Positions 19,443 to 27,672 of a DNA stretch of 64,000 nt are shown here, piece after piece; positions within the stretch are counted from its first letter, which is position 1, and every line of letters starts with the position of its first letter. Both the position numbers and the translations under genes were made by a program. The notes under the pieces are model-generated. The model saw only the letters and a program-made list of their open reading frames with translations. It was not told where the DNA came from and ran no database searches. This DNA comes from Rhodanobacter fulvus Jip2 (GTDB lineage Bacteria > Pseudomonadota > Gammaproteobacteria > Xanthomonadales > Rhodanobacteraceae). Where the stretch lies: NCBI RefSeq assembly GCF_000264315.1, contig NZ_AJXU01000065.1, positions 1 through 64,000 on the forward strand, given 5' to 3'.

Positions 19443-20407
19443 GAATGCTCGTCACCGGCGGCACCGGCCTGCTCGGCGGTCGCCTGATTCCCAAGCTTGT
19501 GGCCGATGGCCACCAGGTTTTCGCCCTCACCCGCTCCACGTCATCTCACGCCAGGCTGCAGGCCATGGGGGCAACGCCCGTCGACGCGGATCTGGAAAGC
19601 GGCGCGCCGCCGGTGCTGCCGCTGATCGATGCCGTTGTGCATGCGGCGGCCATGTTCCGCTTTTCCGGGCCCCGCAAGCCCTTCTTCCGCACCAACACCG
19701 ATGGCACCGCAGCGTTGCTGAAGGCGGCCGGATCGGCGAGTGCGCGGACGTTCGTCTACATCAGTGCGGCCGGCATCATCATGGACGACGACGGCACGCC
19801 TGTGCGCAACGCCGATGAAAGCGCGCCGGTTTTCACGCACCACTTTTCCGCCTACCTGGCGAGCAAGGCACGGGCGGAGGCGCTGGTTCTCGCCGCCAAC
19901 CAAACCGGTTTTCGCACGATCGCGCTCCGTCCACCGGCCATCTGGGGGCCTGGCGATCCGTTCGGCAGGGCGCTTCCCGATGCCGTCGGCTCGGGGCGAT
20001 TCGCCTTCATCGATCGCGGCGATTATGCGTTTTCGACCTGCCACGTGGACAACGTGATCGAGGCGATACGGTGCGCTCTTGAACGGGGTGAAGGTGGACG
20101 CGCCTTCTTCATCAAGGATCGGGAAGAACAGACCTTCCGGGCGTTCGTCGCGTCGCTCGCGCGTGTGCAGGGTTTGTCGATCGACAAGCTGGGCTCCATG
20201 CCGTACTGGCTCGCGTCTGCCGTGGGCCGGCTGCTTGATGCCATCTGGGCCGTGGCGCGGAAAGATGGCGACCCGCCGATTTCGCGCTCGATGATCCGCA
20301 TGATCGGGCGCGCGTTCACCATCGATGACACCGCTGCCCGGCGGGAACTGGGCTATGCAGGAAGGACGTCGCGGGCCGATGGCCTGGGGCGTTATGGGGA
20401 ATCGTAG
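19439..20407 (+). CDS. NAD-dependent epimerase/dehydratase (extended SDR)
   Basis: 322 residues. Rossmann motif VTGGTGLLGGRL (residues 5-16), acidic residue after the second strand (DADLE), catalytic YLASK of the extended-SDR type, and a substrate-side RPPAIWGPGDPFGRALP segment. It resembles 3-beta-HSD/dihydroflavonol-reductase-like proteins, so a steroid-like, terpenoid or sugar substrate cannot be decided. Co-transcribed with tetR with a 4-nt overlap. It ends 79 bp before the convergent AI-2E-type gene. Confidence 0.87.
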   Translation: MRMLVTGGTGLLGGRLIPKLVADGHQVFALTRSTSSHARLQAMGATPVDADLESGAPPVLPLIDAVVHAAAMFRFSGPRKPFFRTNTDGTAALLKAAGSASARTFVYISAAGIIMDDDGTPVRNADESAPVFTHHFSAYLASKARAEALVLAANQTGFRTIALRPPAIWGPGDPFGRALPDAVGSGRFAFIDRGDYAFSTCHVDNVIEAIRCALERGEGGRAFFIKDREEQTFRAFVASLARVQGLSIDKLGSMPYWLASAVGRLLDAIWAVARKDGDPPISRSMIRMIGRAFTIDDTAARRELGYAGRTSRADGLGRYGES

Positions 20408-20485
20408 GCTGCTGCCTCGAAGCTCGCGTGCTGGAACCCAGCGGACAGGAGCGCCACGTCGCTCCCGCCGGGAGAACCGCCCGGG

Positions 20486-21670
20486 TTAACGCTGCACGAT
20501 ATGCGCGAACCACTCCCAGCCGTGCACGCGTTCGGTGATGAGCTTGGTGCAGGTGAGCATCGGCACGGCCAGCAGGGCGCCGGGGATGCCCCAGAGCCAG
20601 CCCCAGATCAGCAGCCACAGCAGGATCGCGATGGGGCTCAGCCGCATGCTGCGGCCCTGGATGAACGGGGTGATCAGGTTGCCTTCGATCGCGGTGATGC
20701 CGGCGAAGGTCAGCACCGGCAGGAACACGTCGAAGCTGGCGTCGTTCGCATACAGCATGCACACGATGGACAGCACGATGGTGGTGACGATGGCGCCCAC
20801 GTACGGGATGAAGTTGGCGAACATCGCCACCGCGCCCCACAGCAGCGGGTCGGGTACGCCGTACAGCCACAGCATGCAGGCAGTGACCGCGCCCAGCCCC
20901 GCGTTGATCGACAGTGCGGTGAGCAGGTAGCGCGACACCTCGGTCTGGATGCTGCGCACGATGGTCACGGCGTGGCGCTTGTAGGTGAAGCCGGGGGTGA
21001 TCTCCACCAGCCGACGCAGCATGGAGTCGCCGTAGAGCAGGAAAAAGAACACCAGCAACACCACACTCAATACCGCCGCCAGCACCTTGGGTGCGGTGGA
21101 AACCACGTCCCAGGTACTGAACGACACCGGCGACGGCTGGCTCGACGAACTGCGCACGGGATGCCCGGCGACCAGGGTCTGGGTGGCGCGGTTGGCCGCC
21201 TCCAGTGGCTGGGTGATGCCCTTGAGCTTGGGCACGAAATGACGGATGGCCGCGGGCGCACCCTGGAACCAGCCCACCGCCGGCTGCGCCAGCTGCCCCA
21301 CGCCGGTGCCGATGCCCACCATCAGGCTGATCACCAGCACGCTGGCGGTGAGCCAGCGCGGCAGGCGCACGCGTGCGCCGGCCGCCACGATGGGGTTCAA
21401 CGCCAGGCCGATGAAGGCGGCCAGCACCAGCGGTATCAGCAGGGCGCGGGTGATGGTGATGGTGTAGAGCAACGCCAGCAGCAACAGCGCATTCATCACC
21501 ACGCGCAGCGCACGCAGGTGGCGACGCATGCCGCGCATGTAACGCGTGCCCGGCGCGGCCCGGTGCAATGGCAGCGCGGGCGGCAGCTCCGCATCCAGGG
21601 CGATGCCGGATTCGGCGGAGAGCTCCGGCAGCATGACCGGAGCGGGTGGCGGCGGCTCGATCTCGCTCAT
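20486..21670 (-). CDS. AI-2E/PerM-family membrane transporter
   Basis: 394 residues with about eight hydrophobic segments in the family layout: a pair of N-terminal helices (ALLLLALLYTITITRALLIP), a soluble central loop, and the conserved C-terminal block (LWGAVAMFANFIPYVGAIV..AIEGNLITPFIQGRSMRLSP..WGIPGALLAVPML). The family includes the AI-2 exporter TqsA and sodium/proton antiporters, so the substrate cannot be named. It is the last gene of a minus-strand envelope operon and overlaps the upstream ORF by 4 nt. Confidence 0.92.
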   Translation of the reverse strand: MSEIEPPPPAPVMLPELSAESGIALDAELPPALPLHRAAPGTRYMRGMRRHLRALRVVMNALLLLALLYTITITRALLIPLVLAAFIGLALNPIVAAGARVRLPRWLTASVLVISLMVGIGTGVGQLAQPAVGWFQGAPAAIRHFVPKLKGITQPLEAANRATQTLVAGHPVRSSSSQPSPVSFSTWDVVSTAPKVLAAVLSVVLLVFFFLLYGDSMLRRLVEITPGFTYKRHAVTIVRSIQTEVSRYLLTALSINAGLGAVTACMLWLYGVPDPLLWGAVAMFANFIPYVGAIVTTIVLSIVCMLYANDASFDVFLPVLTFAGITAIEGNLITPFIQGRSMRLSPIAILLWLLIWGWLWGIPGALLAVPMLTCTKLITERVHGWEWFAHIVQR

Positions 21671-22008
21671 GGCTGGTCGGCGTGCGGCTCGGCATCGACG
21701 CGGCCGGCCTCGGCGGCGGCCGCCGCACCCAGGCCCGCCACGCCCAGCTCGGCAATCATGCGCGAGCCGATCGTCACCAGTTCGGACAGCCCGCCGCCCA
21801 GCAGCGCACCCAGGCCCGGCAGTCGCAGCGGGTGCACGTTGAGCCGGCCCAGCGCGAAACCGGTCGCCGCCGAGATGCCTACCGTGCTCAGCGGATGGGC
21901 ACGGCCACGCGCCAGCAGGGCGGCCGCGGGCAAGCCGACGCGGTGGCGCGCCAGCCCCACGTGTGCCTTCGCCAGTTTCACCCTGGCCAGTTTCGACGCC
22001 ATGCTCAT
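21667..22008 (-). CDS. Hypothetical protein, 113 residues, envelope cluster
   Basis: Not recognised as a named family. The start ATG 22008 follows a GGGGGGA-type RBS. The N-terminus is basic (KLARVKLAKAHVGLARHRVGL), followed by two Gly/Ala-rich, weakly hydrophobic stretches (TVGISAATGFALGRL and ELGVAGLGAAAAAEAG). It overlaps both neighbours by 4 nt, the holin-X-like gene upstream and the AI-2E-type gene downstream. The tight coupling argues that it is real and belongs to the same inner-membrane system. Confidence 0.75.
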   Translation of the reverse strand: MSMASKLARVKLAKAHVGLARHRVGLPAAALLARGRAHPLSTVGISAATGFALGRLNVHPLRLPGLGALLGGGLSELVTIGSRMIAELGVAGLGAAAAAEAGRVDAEPHADQP

Positions 22009-22547
22009 GTTCGATCCCCCCGGTCTTGCGGCTGCAGCGGCGCGTCCGGCGCTGCCGTCGATGACGCCTCCCGCGTCGGCGCGGCAGTGGCCGCGCCGCC
22101 CTGCCGTGCCTCGTGCAGGGTATCGCGCATCATCGCACTCCATTCGTCGCGCGTGGCGGGCAAGGTCATCCAGTGCATGCAGCGACGAAACAACCAAACG
22201 GCGCCGGCCAGCAGCAGGATCTGCAACACGCAAAGCGTTGTCAGCGCCCACAGCCACGAGCCAAACCACTGCGCCAGCGCCAGCCCCAGCAAGGCCATCA
22301 AGGTCAGCGCCAGCGCCACCCCGGCGGCGGTGGCAACCAGCCCGGCCAGCAACAGCCACGAAACGGCGCTGCGGGCCAGGCCAAGCTCGGCCGCCAACAG
22401 ATCCCATTGCGCGCCGAACAGGTGGCCGAGTGCCCGGCCGAGCTGCGCGATTTCCGCGAGCAATCCAGACGGCAACGGCGCCGTTGATTCCGGCGCCGTT
22501 GCAGATTCACCGGGGATATCGCCCCGGTCGCTCCTTGGTTCTTGCAT
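22005..22547 (-). CDS. Phage-holin-superfamily-III-like / DUF1469 membrane protein
   Basis: 180 residues from ATG 22547 (AGGGG RBS 8 nt upstream). An acidic, Pro/Ser-rich N-terminus is followed by an amphipathic helix (AEIAQLGRALGHLFGAQWDLLAAELGLA) and two long membrane helices (SWLLLAGLVATAAGVALALT and WALTTLCVLQILLLAGAVWL), then a charged tail. This is the YqjE/DUF1469 layout. Such genes usually lie beside DUF883/YqjD genes, as here. Role in envelope physiology is inferred. Confidence 0.82.
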   Translation of the reverse strand: MQEPRSDRGDIPGESATAPESTAPLPSGLLAEIAQLGRALGHLFGAQWDLLAAELGLARSAVSWLLLAGLVATAAGVALALTLMALLGLALAQWFGSWLWALTTLCVLQILLLAGAVWLFRRCMHWMTLPATRDEWSAMMRDTLHEARQGGAATAAPTREASSTAAPDAPLQPQDRGDRT

Positions 22548-22567
22548 GGAATATCCCCTGGCGCCGA

Positions 22568-22933
22568 TCAGCGCCGCAGGATACGGCCAAGCAGCCAGCC
22601 CGCCCCCAATGCCATGGCCACCGATTGCACCGGTTTCTCGCGCACGTAGAGGCGTGCCCGCTCCAGCCATGCGTCCGCGGTGTCCATCGTGCGATCGCAG
22701 GCTTCGCGGCCGCGTTCGGCCACATCGGCGGCGGTGTCGGCGGCGCGATTGGCCGCTTCGGCCGTCTTGTCGGTGGCGCGGTGGAGGCTGTCCTCGACAT
22801 GGTCGGCGGCACGATCCACCGCCTCCTTGGTGCTGGCGACGGCACTGGATGTGGCCTGTTTCACGCGCTCGGCCTTCTCGTCGATCCGGTTGCCGGTCAG
22901 CGGTGCGGAATGGTCGGGTACCTGGTTACTCAT
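22568..22933 (-). CDS. DUF883/ElaB/YqjD-like membrane-anchored protein
   Basis: 121 residues: a long Ala-rich helical region with regular charged heptads (STKEAVDRAADHVEDSLHRATDKTAEAANRAADTA, residues about 33-70) and a C-terminal anchor (VREKPVQSVAMALGAGWLLGRILRR). This is the YqjD architecture; E. coli YqjD is a stationary-phase inner-membrane protein that binds ribosomes. The internal (AADxxxD)-type periodicity is pronounced. It lies 20 bp upstream of the DUF1469 gene in the same operon. Confidence 0.87.
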   Translation of the reverse strand: MSNQVPDHSAPLTGNRIDEKAERVKQATSSAVASTKEAVDRAADHVEDSLHRATDKTAEAANRAADTAADVAERGREACDRTMDTADAWLERARLYVREKPVQSVAMALGAGWLLGRILRR

Positions 22934-22978
22934 TGCTTGCTCCGGAAAATACGTGGGTGGATGGACGGGCCGCGCCCG

Positions 22979-23134
22979 TTACCTGGCGCGGCGGAAGAAC
23001 GCAATGATCGCCAGGATCAGGAAAATGACGAACAGGATTTTCGCGATGCCGGCGGCGGTGCCCGCGATACCGCCGAAACCGAACACGGCGGCAATGATGG
23101 CGATAACCAGAAAAACCAGCGCGTAGTGAAGCAT
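22979..23134 (-). CDS. DUF1328 small membrane protein (YtjA-like)
   Basis: 51 residues: [20 protein letters not shown], then [18 protein letters not shown] and an [12 protein letters not shown] tail. This is the two-helix DUF1328 family, often induced by envelope or osmotic stress. ATG 23134 has GAGGA 7 nt upstream, better placed than ATG 23140. It is the first gene of the minus-strand envelope cluster, 45 bp before the DUF883 gene. Confidence 0.9.
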   Translation of the reverse strand: MLHYALVFLVIAIIAAVFGFGGIAGTAAGIAKILFVIFLILAIIAFFRRAR

Positions 23135-23279
23135 GGACATGTCCTCGTGGAGTGGGGGGCTGCGGACATTTGCCGCATGCCCGCATCATCCCCAGCCCGA
23201 TGCCATGCGCGCGTGAAGGTTGGCGATGTCGGCCTGCACGCTGCGGCGACGTTCGGCCGGCGCGGCAATCGCCGGCTCG

Positions 23280-23903
23280 TCAGCCCCGGTGCGCGGGGTT
23301 GAGGCTGTACGTGCCCACCCATTCCGCGCTGGCCAGCACATGGCCCTCCATCGCCTCGCGCAATTGCGTCAGCGTGAAACCGGGGGCCAACCCCAGCGTG
23401 GCCACGTCCAGTGCGGAAACGCGGAAATGGTAGTGATGCACCCGTTCGTCGTTCCACGGCGGACAGGGGCCGTCGTAGCCCAGGTACTCGCCCACCATGT
23501 CGGCGTCGCCGGCGAAGAAGCCGGTGAAATCGTTCATGCCCTGCACGCTGCGCGGTGGTCCGAACGGCTCGTGCTTGCCGTGCGCCGTCACGCCGTCGCT
23601 GCAGGCACCCGCCGCCAGCTCGGTGTACTCGGGCGGGATGTCGGCCATCAGCCAGTGCACGAATTCCACCCGGCGCAGGTCGGCCGGCACGCTGCGACCA
23701 GGCTGGTTGACGTCATCGCGGCGGCTGGGCACGTCGGGGTCGATCACGGTGAGCACGAATGAGCGGGTGCCGGCCGGCGCATCCTTCCACGCCAGGTGCG
23801 GGTTGCGGTTGTCGGACAGCGCCATGGGATCGCCGGGACGACCAAAGGCGAACTCCGCCGGGATGGGCTGACCGTTTTCGAAACTGTCGCTGCGTAGCTG
23901 CAT
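23280..23903 (-). CDS. YbhB/YbcL family (PEBP, Raf-kinase-inhibitor-like) protein
   Basis: 207 residues from ATG 23903 with GGGAGA upstream. Phosphatidylethanolamine-binding-protein fold markers are present: NRNPHLAWKDAPAGTRSFVL, IDPDVPSR, VEFVHWLMADIP, and YLGYDGPCPPWNDERVHHYHFRVSALD, with the conserved D-P-D and GPCPP ligand-pocket motifs. Bacterial members are cytoplasmic with no agreed substrate. The longer frame to 24230 reads through intergenic repeats and is not supported. Standalone gene. Confidence 0.92.
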   Translation of the reverse strand: MQLRSDSFENGQPIPAEFAFGRPGDPMALSDNRNPHLAWKDAPAGTRSFVLTVIDPDVPSRRDDVNQPGRSVPADLRRVEFVHWLMADIPPEYTELAAGACSDGVTAHGKHEPFGPPRSVQGMNDFTGFFAGDADMVGEYLGYDGPCPPWNDERVHHYHFRVSALDVATLGLAPGFTLTQLREAMEGHVLASAEWVGTYSLNPAHRG

Positions 23904-23937
23904 GGGGTTCTCCCTGGAGTGCGGCGCGTTGATTGTC

Positions 23938-24026
23938 GCCCCTCCCGCGTGCAGGGGGAGGGAAAAGATAGTGCAAGAGCGACCCCTCCCCAGCCCTCCC
24001 CTGCCTTGCAGGGGAGGGAGCAAAGC
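23938..24026. repeat. Double-hairpin intergenic repeat, copy 3
   Basis: Shorter copy of the tpsA-tpsB element: CCTCCC..GGGAGG hairpin, linker GTGCAAGAGCGACCCCTC, then CCCTCCCCTG..CAGGGGAGGG. It lies between the divergent ybhB-like and DUF3820 genes. The rest of the 292-bp gap holds only the related hairpin at 24078-24099. Confidence 0.8.
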
Positions 24027-24077
24027 CGCGGTTTCACGTCGCAGCTCGCCTGAAGGGCCGTTGGCGCACGTTCGGTT

Positions 24078-24099
24078 CCTCCCCTGCGTGCAGGGGAGG
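24078..24099. repeat. Single GC-rich hairpin of the same repeat family
   Basis: CCTCCCCTG-CGTG-CAGGGGAGG is a perfect 9-bp stem followed by a GGAGGGGTTCGC motif like the linker of the longer copies. It is a probable degenerate half-copy. Confidence 0.6.
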
Positions 24100-24195
24100 T
24101 CAGGAGGGGTTCGCTTTTTGGACCCGCAGCGCCACAGGAAACCCGCCCCTGCCGCAGCCCTTACCATGCGGCCACACGATAACGACGAGCGAACC

Positions 24196-24420
24196 ATGGA
24201 TGCACAAGACCTGCAGCGGCTGGTGACCACGCCGATGCCCTACGGCAAATACCAGGGCCGCCTGTTGGCCGACCTGCCGGGCGCGTACCTGGCCTGGTTC
24301 GCGCGCAAGGGCTTTCCGCCCGGGCAACTGGGGCGCCTGTTGGCGTTGGCGCTGGAGATCGACCACAACGGCCTGTCCGGCCTGCTCGATCCGTTGCGGC
24401 AGGCGCCGCCGCGGCGCTGA
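24196..24420 (+). CDS. DUF3820 family small protein
   Basis: 74 residues. The hallmark MPYGKYQGRLLADLPGAYL, then WFARKGFPPGQLGRLLALALEI, is the DUF3820 pattern, named after a putative quorum-sensing-regulated virulence factor of Pseudomonas. ATG 24196 is used; upstream sequence is repeat DNA. Biochemical function is unknown. Monocistronic, 123 bp before metY. Confidence 0.88.
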   Translation: MDAQDLQRLVTTPMPYGKYQGRLLADLPGAYLAWFARKGFPPGQLGRLLALALEIDHNGLSGLLDPLRQAPPRR

Positions 24421-24543
24421 GGCGTCGCGGCGCGGCCATCCAGACGGCCAAAACGCGTCGCCGTGCCTGTAGGCTAGGGAGAAATGCGCCCATCCCGCGG
24501 ATGCGCATGATGACCTCTCGGATATCGACCACGGAGCGCCGCC

Positions 24544-25827
24544 ATGAAGATCGAGACACTCGCCGTCCACGCCGGCTATTCCCCGGACCCCACCACCCGT
24601 TCCTCGGCCGTGCCGATCTACCAGACCGTGGCGTACGCGTTCGACAACGCGCAGCACGGTGCCGACCTGTTCGACCTGAAGGTGCCGGGCAATATCTACA
24701 CCCGCATCATGAACCCCACCCAGGATGTGCTGGAGCAACGCGTCGCCGCGCTGGAAGGCGGCATTGCCGCGCTGGCGCTGGCCTCGGGCATGGCGGCGGT
24801 GACCTACGCCATCCAGACCATCGCCGAGGCCGGCGACAACATCGTTTCCACCGCCACCATCTATGGCGGCAGCTACAACCTGTTCGCGCATACGTTTCCG
24901 CAGCAGGGGCTGGAGGTGCGCTTCGCCGACGCGGGCAAGCCGGAGAGCTTCGCCGCACTGATCGACGCGCGCACCAAGGCGATCTTCTGCGAGTCGATCG
25001 GCAACCCGCTGGGCAACGTCACCGACATCGCCGCGCTGGCCGAGGTCGCGCATGCGCACGGCATTCCGCTGATCGTGGACAACACCGTGCCCAGCCCCTA
25101 CCTGTGCCGCCCGATCGAGCACGGCGCCGACATCGTGGTGCACGCGTTGACCAAGTACATCGCCGGCCACGGCAACAGCATCGGCGGCGCCATCGTCGAC
25201 AGCGGCAAGTTTCCCTGGGCCGAGCACAAGGAGCGCTTCCGCCGCCTCAACGAGCCGGACGTGTCGTACCACGGCGTGGTCTACACCGAGGCGCTGGGGC
25301 CGGCCGCCTACATCGGCCGCGCCCGCGTGGTGCCGCTGCGCAACACCGGCGCCGCCATCTCGCCGATGAACGCCTTCCTGATCCTGCAGGGCGTGGCCAC
25401 GCTGGGCCTGCGCATGGATCGCACCTGCGACAACGCGCTGGCCATCGCCAAGTACCTGCAGAAGCACCCGAAGGTGTCGTGGGTGCGCTACGCCGGCCTG
25501 CCCGATCACCCGGACCATGCGCTGGCGCAGAAGTACATGGGCGGCAAGGCCTCGGGCATCCTGTCGTTCGGCGTGAAGGGCAGCGATGCCGACCCGCGCG
25601 CGGCCGGTGCGCGAGCGCTCGACGGGCTGAAGCTGTTCACGCGCCTGGTCAATATCGGCGACGCCAAATCGCTGGCCACCCACCCCGCCTCCACTACCCA
25701 TCGCCAGCTCGATGCGACGGAACTGGCCAAAGCGGGCGTCAGCGAGGATATGATCCGCCTGTCCGTGGGCATCGAGCACATCGATGACCTGATCGAGGAT
25801 CTGGCGCAGGCGCTGGACGCGGTCTGA
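24544..25827 (+). CDS. metY: O-acetylhomoserine sulfhydrylase / Cys-Met metabolism PLP enzyme
   Basis: PLP-dependent enzyme that converts O-acetylhomoserine plus sulfide to homocysteine. 427 residues, the MetY length (MetB and MetC are nearer 390). Visible features: NIYTRIMNPTQDVLEQRVAALEGG, SGMAAVTYAI, PLP-stacking and ring-binding IVDNTVPSPYLCRP with D179, Schiff-base lysine K204 in HALTKYIAGHG, and the C-terminal THPASTTHRQL block. GGAG lies upstream of ATG 24544. An intrinsic terminator follows directly. A cystathionine gamma-synthase role cannot be excluded. Confidence 0.9.
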   Translation: MKIETLAVHAGYSPDPTTRSSAVPIYQTVAYAFDNAQHGADLFDLKVPGNIYTRIMNPTQDVLEQRVAALEGGIAALALASGMAAVTYAIQTIAEAGDNIVSTATIYGGSYNLFAHTFPQQGLEVRFADAGKPESFAALIDARTKAIFCESIGNPLGNVTDIAALAEVAHAHGIPLIVDNTVPSPYLCRPIEHGADIVVHALTKYIAGHGNSIGGAIVDSGKFPWAEHKERFRRLNEPDVSYHGVVYTEALGPAAYIGRARVVPLRNTGAAISPMNAFLILQGVATLGLRMDRTCDNALAIAKYLQKHPKVSWVRYAGLPDHPDHALAQKYMGGKASGILSFGVKGSDADPRAAGARALDGLKLFTRLVNIGDAKSLATHPASTTHRQLDATELAKAGVSEDMIRLSVGIEHIDDLIEDLAQALDAV

Positions 25828-25833
25828 CCGGCA

Positions 25834-25862
25834 GCCCACCGACGATCACATCGTCGGTGGGC
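25834..25862 (+). terminator. Strong hairpin terminator after metY
   Basis: Perfect 13-bp stem GCCCACCGACGAT / ATCGTCGGTGGGC with a CAC loop, 7 bp after the metY stop. The downstream run is only TTCGCGTT, so termination may be inefficient or need Rho. Confidence 0.7.
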
Positions 25863-25957
25863 TTCGCGTTCCAAGGGTGGTTGCGGCAAGTTTTCCGCGT
25901 GACGCCCGCCTGGCGTCGTCGATCGACGACCGCGCAAAGCACGCGCCCAGGCCGCCC

Positions 25958-26572
25958 ATGCTTTCCCCACCGGGCGAATTCTCCGCCGCGGCGGCGGCCA
26001 TCGCCGCCGACGGCTGGTACCTGTTGCCGGGCCTGCTTTCGCCCACGCAGACCCGCGCACTGGCCGGCGAATGCCGCGCCATGCATGAAGCGGGGCAGCT
26101 CAAGGCCGCCGGGACCGGCGCCAACCGCACCGCTTCGTCGCTGCGCGGCGATCTCACCGGCTGGTTCGTGGCCGGCGCACTGAGCGTGCCGCAACGGGCA
26201 TTCAGTGATCGGCTCGACCAGTTGCGCCAGGCGCTCAACCGCGAGCTGATGCTGGGCTTGGTGGACAGCGAATCGCACTATGCGGTGTACCGGCCCGGTA
26301 CCGGATACGGCCGGCACCTGGATCGCCTGCGCGGCGACGATGCGCGGGTGGTATCAGCGGTGTTTTATCTCAACGAGGACTGGCGGCCGGCCGAAGGCGG
26401 CGCGCTGCGGCTGTATCTGGCCGACCGTTCGCACCGGGACATCTACCCCTGCGCCGGCGACCTGCTGCTGTTTCTCTCGGCGCAGTGCGAGCATGAGGTA
26501 CTGCCGGCCACCCGCGACCGCATGAGCATTGCCTGCTGGATGCGCCAGCGCCGCCTGGATGCTGGCGTGTAG
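25958..26572 (+). CDS. 2OG-Fe(II) oxygenase (SM-20/PKHD-type)
   Basis: 204 residues from ATG 25958. It has the double-stranded beta-helix iron triad H120-x-D122 (YGRHLDRL) and H179 (CEHEV), with R188 (RDRMS) placed to bind 2-oxoglutarate, plus FYLNEDW and EGGALRLYL strands. The substrate is unknown; relatives hydroxylate proteins or small molecules. Upstream in-frame codons to 25877 overlap the metY terminator region and were not used. Its TAG stop lies inside an inverted repeat. Confidence 0.9.
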   Translation: MLSPPGEFSAAAAAIAADGWYLLPGLLSPTQTRALAGECRAMHEAGQLKAAGTGANRTASSLRGDLTGWFVAGALSVPQRAFSDRLDQLRQALNRELMLGLVDSESHYAVYRPGTGYGRHLDRLRGDDARVVSAVFYLNEDWRPAEGGALRLYLADRSHRDIYPCAGDLLLFLSAQCEHEVLPATRDRMSIACWMRQRRLDAGV

Positions 26573-26660
26573 GAGCGCACCCTGTGCGCGAGCTTTTGCT
26601 GTTGCGATTCCCGATTCCCGATTCCCGTAAAACGCATCGCGCACAGGGTGCGCTCCTACA
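26568..26660. repeat. REP-like inverted repeat between convergent genes, supplying both stop codons
   Basis: Two perfect 24-bp arms (26568-26591 and 26637-26660), each beginning TGTAGGAGCGCACC, enclose a 45-bp spacer with a GATTCCC triplet repeat. TAG in the left arm stops the oxygenase gene. TAG in the right arm (reverse strand) stops the hydrolase gene. The sequence resembles TGTAGGAGC-type REP/BIME elements of pseudomonads and probably acts as a bidirectional transcript end. Confidence 0.88.
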
Positions 26661-27672
26661 TTTTGTCGTGCCCGTCCGCCACCGCGTTGAAGCGCCCCGC
26701 GATGTAGTCGTCGGTGAAGCTGGTCATGCCGAAGTCGCGGATGAAGCCGCAGTGGCCGCCGTACGGTGCGATATCCAGCTCGATGTTGGGCGGCAATTCC
26801 AGTTGCTCGAAACTGCGCACCGGGATCACCGGATCGTCGCGCGCGGTGAGAATGGTGGCGGGGATCTGCATCGCCTGCATGATGTCGCCGGCCACCGAAT
26901 AGCCGTCCAGATACTGCTGCAGCGATTTGAAGTCCGTGTGGCGCAACACCAGCGCCTCGGTCAGCCCGCGCAGATGCTGTTTCATCTCCGACATCTCGAA
27001 GTACTGATGTTCGGGAAACGCCTTCTGCTTGGTCAGCAGCGAGTGGCGCCACTTGCGCATGAAGTAGGCCTGGTAGAACCAGGGCGCGGATTCCTCCAGC
27101 GAAAACAGCCCCACCGCCGGATCGATGATCGGGCACACCGCCAGCACGTAGCTCAGCGGAATGCCCACCAGCGACGTATGCATGGCGACGCGCAGCGCGA
27201 AATTGCCGCCCAGCGAAAACCCCGCCAGCACCAGCGGTCGCGCCGGCCAGCGGCGGGCGATGTCGCCCAGCGCGTGCACCACCTCGTCCAGCTGGCAGGA
27301 ATGGAACAGCGCCTCGTTGAGGCCGTGGCTGTCGCCGTGGTCGCGGAAGTTCAGCCGGAAGATGTCCCAGCCATCGGCCAGCAGCCGGCTACCGGTCTGC
27401 AGCACATAAGTGGAGTCGACGCTGCCTTCCCAGCCGTGGAACAGCACCGCCAGGCCGCGCGGCTCAGGCCGCGAGGATTGCGCGGTATACGCGCCGGACA
27501 GGCGCACGCCGTTGCCGCCGTCGACCACCACCGGCTCGGCGCCCTGCGACACGGTTTTGGCCGCGGCCGGCAGCAGCAGCCGGCGCACGCCGCTGGAGGA
27601 AAGCATGGTCTGGATGTGGCCGCTGCGCAGCGGCCAGGGCGGGCGAAAATCCTTCCCGTACAGCAGGCTCAT
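26656..27672 (-). CDS. YheT-family alpha/beta hydrolase
   Basis: 338 residues. FRPPWPLRSGHIQTM is the YheT N-terminal signature. LFHGWEGS supplies the oxyanion region, GFSLGGNF the nucleophile elbow (Ser), DDPVIPV the acid and GGHCGF the catalytic His. Family members are esterases of unknown natural substrate. It overlaps the acyltransferase gene by 4 nt, suggesting joint action on lipids. The last codons merge into the inverted repeat (..GHDKM stop). Confidence 0.92.
   Translation of the reverse strand: MSLLYGKDFRPPWPLRSGHIQTMLSSSGVRRLLLPAAAKTVSQGAEPVVVDGGNGVRLSGAYTAQSSRPEPRGLAVLFHGWEGSVDSTYVLQTGSRLLADGWDIFRLNFRDHGDSHGLNEALFHSCQLDEVVHALGDIARRWPARPLVLAGFSLGGNFALRVAMHTSLVGIPLSYVLAVCPIIDPAVGLFSLEESAPWFYQAYFMRKWRHSLLTKQKAFPEHQYFEMSEMKQHLRGLTEALVLRHTDFKSLQQYLDGYSVAGDIMQAMQIPATILTARDDPVIPVRSFEQLELPPNIELDIAPYGGHCGFIRDFGMTSFTDDYIAGRFNAVADGHDKM

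Noticed and set aside
20501-23302. 933-codon plus-strand ORF opposite the envelope cluster
   Set aside because: It spans five overlapping minus-strand genes with recognisable products and has no domain of its own.
24421-24543. A SAM or other methionine-linked riboswitch before metY
   Set aside because: The gap is only 123 bp and I could not build any of the known SAM riboswitch cores from it.
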